Source: Gallionellales bacterium RIFCSPLOWO2_02_FULL_57_47 (GTDB taxonomy: Bacteria > Pseudomonadota > Gammaproteobacteria > Burkholderiales > Gallionellaceae). From it: a DNA stretch of 59,661 nucleotides. The notes under the pieces are model-generated. The model ran no database searches. It had not been told where the DNA came from and was given only the letters and a program-made list of their open reading frames with translations. Positions within the stretch are counted from its first letter, which is position 1; each line of letters opens with the position of its first letter. The position numbers and the translations under genes are program-made. Shown in pieces: positions 1 to 7,174 of the stretch. The stretch is from contig MGWZ01000063.1 in assembly GCA_001801175.1 (NCBI GenBank), positions 1 through 59,661 of the forward strand. The letters are read 5' to 3'.

Positions 1-196
1 CGTCGATGTTGAATTTTGAACTCATACTAACTTGGTATTTCCCTTCCTGCCCATCAATAGGAACCAGATTTATTGCGTTCGCTGGCCCAGGTATCGTCTG
101 CGCAAGGTTGCCTGGCTGATGATCAGGGATTGCAATGACAATAGAGCGCGTAAACATGACGCGCTCGAGTTGTATGGGATGTTGGATGTTGCTCAT
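1..196 (-). CDS. SecB-like chaperone, N-terminal part (runs off the window)
   Basis: This partial minus-strand gene begins with ATG at 196 and continues beyond base 1, so only about 65 residues are visible. The start reads MSNIQHPIQLERVMFTRS. The pattern of a short lead, then QLERV, then a basic/hydrophobic strand resembles the N-terminus of SecB-like proteins. The ATG lies one base after the antitoxin stop codon, so it is the third gene of a toxin-antitoxin operon. In known TAC modules the third gene is a SecB-like chaperone that protects a labile antitoxin. The family call rests on a short stretch plus gene order and is tentative. Confidence 0.5.
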   Translation of the reverse strand, partial: MSNIQHPIQLERVMFTRSIVIAIPDHQPGNLAQTIPGPANAINLVPIDGQEGKYQVSMSSKFNID

Positions 197-197
197 A

Positions 198-605
198 TCA
201 GGCGGCTCTAGACTCTATTTCTGAATTACTAGCAAAATGATCAGCAAATTCTGTAACCGTAGTACAAACTGCAGTTACCTGTGAATCACTGCCTGTCCAA
301 CGCTGTACCGCAACAGTCTTCGCAGCAACAGACTCATTCACAACCTCAATCTGCAGGCGCGCGCCAGATGCTCGACTCAGTTTAACCATCGTTTCAATGG
401 TCATGTTGGTATCGCCACGAAACACCTTGGAGATATACGCGGCACTAGTGCCAATTTTTTCCGCAAGCTTGGCATAGCTCAAACCTGCCAGTCGAATCTG
501 TTTTTCAAGCTTCATCGCAAAATCCAGTTTTGCTGATTCCACCCAATAGACATCGGTCTTTTTTCTTTCGGCAAGGTAGGTTGCCAGTTTTTTGTTAATC
601 GCCAT
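198..605 (-). CDS. HigA-like XRE-family antitoxin with C-terminal extension
   Basis: This protein of about 135 residues has a helix-turn-helix around residues 38-75 (LSYAKLAEKIGTSAAYISKV followed by TIETMVKLSRASG), the usual fold of HigA-type antitoxins that neutralise the toxin and repress their own operon. A polar tail of about 45 residues follows the DNA-binding domain and contains a single Trp (VQRWTG). In TAC antitoxins such a tail is the chaperone-addiction region. Two in-frame ATGs exist, at 611 and 605. The GAGGAG ribosome site touches the first and is well spaced from the second, so 605 is preferred. The gene overlaps the end of the toxin gene, which implies translational coupling. 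Confidence 0.8.
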   Translation of the reverse strand: MAINKKLATYLAERKKTDVYWVESAKLDFAMKLEKQIRLAGLSYAKLAEKIGTSAAYISKVFRGDTNMTIETMVKLSRASGARLQIEVVNESVAAKTVAVQRWTGSDSQVTAVCTTVTEFADHFASNSEIESRAA

Positions 606-1014
606 TTTCATTCTCCTCGATCACGATAAGTTTGTTCTGTTTAACGGCTTCCAAGTATTCATGCTTGAGGCGAATTGCTTTTTTGACATGCTTTTGATCA
701 ACGGCTTGCGTCTTCTTGATCAGACCTGTAGTGCAGATAATAAGAAAATCATCTTCTGCCTTGAAATAGAACAGTCGCAACTTGCCTTTGATCAACTCAT
801 ATATTTTTTCGTTTTTATCTACGCAATGTGACAACACGTCGGGAATATTGGCTAAACCTTCGTGGCTGATTCGTTCCAGCAAAATAAGCAAACCGTCTGC
901 ACTTGCTTGATAACTTGCTTCGGGGTTCGTCAAAAACTCCTTTGCCTCGCAAGCAGCCAAGTTACCCACCGCCCCGACTTTGTACTGATTTGAGTGTATT
1001 ACCAATACTTGCAT
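595..1014 (-). CDS. HigB/RelE-superfamily (Gp49-like) toxin
   Basis: This 139-residue protein carries the core of the HigB/Gp49-like mRNA interferase family at about residues 71-102: IYELIKGKLRLFYF, then a beta strand and TGLIKKTQ, followed by a basic helix. Such toxins cleave mRNA on the ribosome. It is the first gene of a minus-strand operon with an HTH antitoxin and a SecB-like third gene; toxin-first order is typical of HigBA. The annotated ATG at 1014 lies inside a predicted -10 box (1013-1018). Translation may therefore begin a few codons later, or another promoter may be used. Family fairly sure, exact start not. Confidence 0.75.
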   Translation of the reverse strand: MQVLVIHSNQYKVGAVGNLAACEAKEFLTNPEASYQASADGLLILLERISHEGLANIPDVLSHCVDKNEKIYELIKGKLRLFYFKAEDDFLIICTTGLIKKTQAVDQKHVKKAIRLKHEYLEAVKQNKLIVIEENENGD

Positions 1015-1041
1015 AGTATTAACCTATAGGTTAATTGTCAA
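1013..1041 (-). promoter_or_regulatory. Promoter with palindromic operator for the toxin-antitoxin operon
   Basis: On the minus strand a perfect -35 hexamer TTGACA (1036-1041) is followed by a 17-bp spacer and TACTAT (1013-1018) as -10. The spacer contains the perfect 16-bp palindrome TTAACCTATAGGTTAA (1019-1034). A palindrome between -35 and -10 is where an autoregulating HTH antitoxin would bind. Its role as operator is inferred. Confidence 0.6.
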
Positions 1042-1087
1042 TCTCAGTAGAGGGCGGCATTTTGGACAACTCAATACAATCAATACA

Positions 1088-2752
<1,665 letters not shown>

Positions 2753-2947
2753 GGTGTTTGCTTGATGAATTAAAAAATGGGTGTAAGCTTAACCGATAGC
2801 GCCGGAGTTGGGGATATTTGGCAAATCCATTTTCGGCACGGCGCCGCAAGCTGTGTCCGGACGCAGGTAGCGCGCCGACCGGCGTGTGATAAGATGAAAT
2901 CGCTGTTTTTTTAAACGACCATATCGCAAAACGACAGGAGAAGCCAA

Positions 2948-3370
2948 ATGAAAATCACCATGAAGAAGCTGTTGTCGGAACTCAACAAGGACCTGGAATG
3001 GGAATACTCGGCGGCCATCCAGTATACGCAGCATGCCTCCACGATCAACGGCGCGGAATTCGACTCCATCCAGAAAGAGCTGCTGATCCACGCCCAGCAG
3101 GAAATGGCGCATGCCGTGATGCTGTCCGACCAGATCGACTTTCTCGGCGGCGTGCCCACGGTGGATGTGGAGAAGCGCGAGATTTCGCCGGACAGCGTGC
3201 AAATGCTCAAACAGGATTTAAAGGGCGAGGAGAACGCCATCAAGCGCTACAAGGAGCGCATCGGCCAGGCCGAGGAACTCAAGGAATACGGCTTGCGGCG
3301 CGTACTGGAAGACATCCTGATCCAGGAAGAAGAGCACAAGCGCGATCTCGTCAACGCGCTTGCCAAATAG
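2948..3370 (+). CDS. Ferritin-like / bacterioferritin-related diiron protein
   Basis: This 140-residue, nearly all-helical protein has the ferritin-like four-helix pattern. The carboxylate/His ligands appear in order: EYSAAIQYTQH (helix A), HAQQEMAHA (helix B), GEENAIKRYKERI (helix C) and IQEEEHKRDL (helix D), each with the Glu or E-x-x-H expected at a diiron centre. Proteins of this type oxidise or store iron. The N-terminal LLSELNKDLEWEYSA resembles bacterioferritin, but it is shorter than classical Bfr and I see no obvious haem-binding Met. The start is set by AGGAG at 2936-2940. It stands alone between ettA and a convergent small gene. Confidence 0.8.
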   Translation: MKITMKKLLSELNKDLEWEYSAAIQYTQHASTINGAEFDSIQKELLIHAQQEMAHAVMLSDQIDFLGGVPTVDVEKREISPDSVQMLKQDLKGEENAIKRYKERIGQAEELKEYGLRRVLEDILIQEEEHKRDLVNALAK

Positions 3371-3376
3371 AACAGG

Positions 3377-3679
3377 CTACTTGTTCAGCAGAGGGGTAAG
3401 AAACAGGATGACATTGTCGACAAATTCATCTTCGTGGCCTGCCTCTCTCATTTCCCACTTGATCGTATTGAGAAGTTTCGCTTTTTTATAAATATTCAGT
3501 TTATGCTTTGACGCAAAGGTGCGGGTGCGTGCGATCAGGCCGGCGAATTTTTTTTGATATATTTTTGTCGGGATAGCCTTCCCTTTCTGCTGTTCGGGCG
3601 GGAATAGCAAATTTATTTCGCGGACAATTTCCTGTGCAAACAAAACCGCGTCTCCAGCGTTGAACCAATCAAGTATCAT
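3377..3679 (-). CDS. Hypothetical protein (about 100 aa)
   Basis: I do not recognise this small cytoplasmic protein. It begins MILDWFNAGDAVLFAQEIVR, has a basic central part (KIYQKKFAGLIARTRTFASK) and ends in a hydrophobic helix. There is no signal peptide or cysteine motif. The open frame extends upstream to 3721, but AGGAG sits 7 bases before the ATG at 3679 and fixes the start. It converges with the ferritin-like gene (6-bp gap) and diverges from the TPR glycosyltransferase. Good ribosome site and helical composition make it a plausible real gene of unknown function. Confidence 0.55.
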   Translation of the reverse strand: MILDWFNAGDAVLFAQEIVREINLLFPPEQQKGKAIPTKIYQKKFAGLIARTRTFASKHKLNIYKKAKLLNTIKWEMREAGHEDEFVDNVILFLTPLLNK

Positions 3680-3821
3680 GTTGTTTCTCCTGGCATGTTT
3701 CTTAAACAAAAAATGTATCAACTTGCGATTGCCGAACGTGGTTCACGTTCATTCCGCATTGATACTAAACAGCAATCAATCGGGATCAGTTTAGCAAAAA
3801 TCATCTGGAAGAGGTTGTGAG

Positions 3822-6404
3822 ATGGGGATATTTGACCGTTTCCGTTCTGCCGGGCAAGCCGCAGAGCGTGACAAAAACAAAGCAGACACATCTGAGCAGG
3901 ACGCCACACGTTTAATCGAAGAAGGACATGTCCTTGAGGCGCAAGGCCGGGTCGATGAAGCCATGCGGCGTTACCTGGATGCCATCCGGCTGGCCCCGAA
4001 ACTGGCGCGCGCGCACCTCAATCACGGCAACGCCCTGCTGGCGAAAGGCGACTTGAATGGCGCGCTGGACGCTTTCAGCACCGCGATCCAGCACAAACCG
4101 GATTACGCCGGAGCTTATTACAACATGGGCAACGCCCAGTTGAACTATGGAAAGTACAACGATGCGGTGGCGAGCTATCGCCGGGCACTGGAGATCAAAC
4201 CGGATTATGCCGAGGTGCATTGCGCCCTGGGCGTCGCCCTGAAGGAACTGGGGCAGCTCGATGACGCGGTGACGAGTTACCGCCGTGCGCTGGAGATCAA
4301 ACCCGATCTCGCTGAGGCGTATACCAACCTGGGAATTATTTTAGAACACCTGTACAACACAGGAATTGCCCTGCTGAACGATGGGAAATTAGATGCTGCG
4401 GTCGAGAATTTCCACTGCTTATTGAAGATCGAGCCAAAATTGGCCGATGCGCATTACCATTTGGGCAATGCCCTGAAAAAACTCGGGCAGAATGAAAACG
4501 CGGCGGCGAGTTACCATTGCGTGCTGGGGCTAAAGCCCGATCATGCCGAGGCGCACAGCAATCTGGGCGTCGTGTTGCATGATCTCGGACAGTACGATGA
4601 GGCGGTGGCAAGTTACCGGCGGGCGCTGGAAATCAAGCCCGATTATGCCGAGGCGCACAGCAATCTTGGCGCTACACTCAAGGAGCAAGGCAAGCTTGCC
4701 GAAGCTGCAGCCAGTTATAAACGGGCGCTGGAAATCAAGCCCGTTTTTGCAGAGGCGTATAGCAATCTGGGCGTCGTGTTGTATGACCTCGGGCAGCATA
4801 AAGAGGCGGTGGCAAGTTATCGGCGGGCGCTGGAAATCAATCCTGATCTGGCTGTGGCGCATAGTAATCTGGGCTCTGCACTCAAGGAGCAAGGCAAATT
4901 TTCCGAAGCCGATGCCAGTTATAAACGGGCGCTGGAGATCGAGCCGGATAACGCAATATTTCGCGTTGCGCAGATGTTTAATTTGCCGATCGCCCCCCAG
5001 ACGGTAGCGGCTGCTGTTGCTGTTCCGGATGATTTTGATCGATCCCTGAAAAATTTTTCGGATTGGATGCTTGCTGCACGGGGGCAACGCAAACAATTAG
5101 TCGAAGCGTTGAGTTTGCAGCCGACTTTTTATCTTGCCTATCGTTACGGCAACCATGTCGCACTCTTGTCACGCTTTGGAGACATGGTGGCGGCAAGTAC
5201 ACTTCAGAACCCGTTCAAACCTGTTGCAAAGCGGGAAAAGCTGCGGCTCGTGGTGGTGTCGAACCATTTTCGCCGCCACTCGGTCTGGGATGTCATCCTT
5301 CGGGGCATACTCGTGAACCTTGATCGCACCCGGTTTGAAGTGGTGCTTTACAACACTGGCAATGCGGAAGACGGAGAGACCAACCTTGCCAGGTCTCTGT
5401 CAGATGTCTGGAGGGATACCCGCACAGTAGCAGGCTTGAATGGCTGGCTGGATGCAATGGCTGCTGACCAGCCGGATGTAATCTTTTATCCGGAAATCGG
5501 GATGGACCAGATGACGTTGCACCTTGCCACCCGCCGTCTGGCCACGCTCCAGGTCGCAAGCTGGGGGCATCCCATCACCACCGGATTGCCGACGATCGAC
5601 CTGTATTTTTCCGGCGAGTTGCTTGAGCCGCCCGAGGCCGACACGCACTATCGCGAGCGATTGGTGCGCTTGCCGGGCACGGGGTGTTGCACGACCCCGA
5701 TTGAACTCAAGCCGGAAGAGCTGCCTCAACTGGCAGCGGATCTGGCCTTGCGGCGCGGCCCCCGCTTTGTCATTGCCCAGACCCCCTATAAATTCGACCC
5801 TGCCGATGACGCGCTCTTTGCCAGCATCGCCGCCGCTGTGGGTGAATGCACTTTCATTCTGGTCAGCGACCCGCAGTTTCAATGGGCGATGGAGCGTCTG
5901 ATTGACAGGCTGAGCCGGGCATTTATTGAGCGCAACCTTGACCCTCAAAAATACTTGCTGGTAGTCCAGTGGGTGCCGCGCGAGAAGTTTTACACGCTGC
6001 TTGATTTGAGCGATATCTTTCTCGATTGCCTGGCGTTTTCCGGCTATACCACGGCCTGGCAGGCGGTCCAGCGCGGCTTGCCGGTGCTTACGCTGGAAGG
6101 CAAATTCATGCGCCAGCGCCTGGCGGCAGGCTTGCTGCGCAAAATCGGCATGACCGATACCATCGCAGCCACCGCCGAGGAATACATGGCGATCGCGGTG
6201 AGGCTGGCTGCCGAATGCCGCGATCCGGAACGTCGCGATGCTCGCCGACGCGCACTCAAAGCGGCCGCCCCGCTGGCGGACAACGACGTCAGCGTAGTAA
6301 GGGCGTTTGAGCGGAACCTGATTGAAGCGCTGGCTGAAAGGGGACGCCATTTTGAGCCTGAACCCGCCGGGCAACACGCTTCCAGCTTATCAACACCAAG
6401 TTAA
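3822..6404 (+). CDS. TPR-repeat O-GlcNAc transferase-like glycosyltransferase (SPINDLY / GT41 type)
   Basis: This 860-residue protein has two halves. Residues about 30-380 form roughly ten 34-residue TPR repeats of the type AEAHSNLGVVL...ASYRRALEIKPD. Residues about 465-840 form a GT-B transferase resembling bacterial SPINDLY/OGT proteins: KLRLVVVSNHFRRHSVWDVI, VASWGHPITTGLPTIDLYFS, and a nucleotide-sugar half with FLDCLAFSGYTTAWQAVQRG and GLPVLTL. Family members transfer a sugar to Ser/Thr of proteins or take part in cell-surface glycosylation. The TPR superhelix would hold the acceptor protein. A methyltransferase gene follows after 8 bp, suggesting a modification pair. Acceptor and sugar are unknown. 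Confidence 0.85.
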   Translation: MGIFDRFRSAGQAAERDKNKADTSEQDATRLIEEGHVLEAQGRVDEAMRRYLDAIRLAPKLARAHLNHGNALLAKGDLNGALDAFSTAIQHKPDYAGAYYNMGNAQLNYGKYNDAVASYRRALEIKPDYAEVHCALGVALKELGQLDDAVTSYRRALEIKPDLAEAYTNLGIILEHLYNTGIALLNDGKLDAAVENFHCLLKIEPKLADAHYHLGNALKKLGQNENAAASYHCVLGLKPDHAEAHSNLGVVLHDLGQYDEAVASYRRALEIKPDYAEAHSNLGATLKEQGKLAEAAASYKRALEIKPVFAEAYSNLGVVLYDLGQHKEAVASYRRALEINPDLAVAHSNLGSALKEQGKFSEADASYKRALEIEPDNAIFRVAQMFNLPIAPQTVAAAVAVPDDFDRSLKNFSDWMLAARGQRKQLVEALSLQPTFYLAYRYGNHVALLSRFGDMVAASTLQNPFKPVAKREKLRLVVVSNHFRRHSVWDVILRGILVNLDRTRFEVVLYNTGNAEDGETNLARSLSDVWRDTRTVAGLNGWLDAMAADQPDVIFYPEIGMDQMTLHLATRRLATLQVASWGHPITTGLPTIDLYFSGELLEPPEADTHYRERLVRLPGTGCCTTPIELKPEELPQLAADLALRRGPRFVIAQTPYKFDPADDALFASIAAAVGECTFILVSDPQFQWAMERLIDRLSRAFIERNLDPQKYLLVVQWVPREKFYTLLDLSDIFLDCLAFSGYTTAWQAVQRGLPVLTLEGKFMRQRLAAGLLRKIGMTDTIAATAEEYMAIAVRLAAECRDPERRDARRRALKAAAPLADNDVSVVRAFERNLIEALAERGRHFEPEPAGQHASSLSTPS
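4545..4952 (+). repeat. Tandem duplication of a two-TPR unit (2 x 204 bp)
   Basis: Inside the glycosyltransferase gene, 4545-4748 and 4749-4952 are closely similar copies with an exact 204-bp period (68 codons, two TPRs). Both begin with a SNLGVVL...DLGQ repeat followed by a SNLG..LKEQGK repeat. The alternation and high DNA similarity point to a recent in-frame tandem duplication. Confidence 0.85.
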
Positions 6405-6412
6405 GGCCTGAT

Positions 6413-7168
6413 ATGAACCCAATGACTGATCACGTATGGAAAATGCTTGATGCCGATATGCACCTGCAGACCCTCGATCCGAATTATGCGCCCGAAGGTT
6501 TGCTTGAAATGGTGGCCCCGGCTCCAAAACGTGTGCTTGATCTGGGCTGCTTTTGCGGAGGTTCCGGAAGATGGTTGAAGCAGCGTTTCCCCGGCTGCGA
6601 AGTCGTTGGCATTGAAATGCTCGACAGGGCCGCAGCAATGGCCGCGCAAGTATACGACCAGGTGATTGTGGGAACATTTGAACAGGTGGATTTTGCAGCG
6701 CAAGGTTTGAAGCCAGGCAGCTTTGACGCCATCATCGCCGCAGATGTACTGGAGCATATCTATAATCCATGGCAAGCGCTGCAACGCCTCAAGCCTTTAT
6801 TGGCGCCGAACGGGGCGATCTACGTCAGCCTGCCCAATGTGCGCAATTTGAATGTGTTGTCCGCGCTGGCTTCGGGCCAATGGCGTTATGAAGGTGCCGG
6901 GATACTCGACATCACACACATCCGCTTCTTTACGCTGGCGCAGGCGAGTGAAATGCTAAGCCAGACTGGATGGCTCATCCGCGATGGGCGCATGAACCCG
7001 GATCCGCGTTTGATCCCTATGTTCGAGGGAAAAAATCTCGATGAAATAAAGACGGTCAGCATGGGCAAGTTGAAATTGGAAGGCCTTAACAGCATGGATG
7101 TTGTGGAACTGATGGCGGTGCAATTCTTTATTCGCGCGGAGGTCGCGCCAATCAAGAATGAGGCATGA
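6413..7168 (+). CDS. Class I SAM-dependent methyltransferase
   Basis: This 251-residue protein has the Rossmann methyltransferase motifs: motif I VLDLGCFCGGSGRWL (about 40-54), an acidic strand end VVGIEML, then FDAIIAADVLEHIYNPW (motif IV region) and GAIYVSLPNVRN. This is the UbiG/COG2227-like architecture used for small molecules or glycans. It starts 8 bp after the TPR glycosyltransferase on the same strand, so the two are probably co-transcribed and could modify the same glycan or protein. It ends 7 bp from the convergent ATPase gene. The substrate is unknown. Confidence 0.85.
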   Translation: MNPMTDHVWKMLDADMHLQTLDPNYAPEGLLEMVAPAPKRVLDLGCFCGGSGRWLKQRFPGCEVVGIEMLDRAAAMAAQVYDQVIVGTFEQVDFAAQGLKPGSFDAIIAADVLEHIYNPWQALQRLKPLLAPNGAIYVSLPNVRNLNVLSALASGQWRYEGAGILDITHIRFFTLAQASEMLSQTGWLIRDGRMNPDPRLIPMFEGKNLDEIKTVSMGKLKLEGLNSMDVVELMAVQFFIRAEVAPIKNEA

Positions 7169-7174
7169 CAGAAA

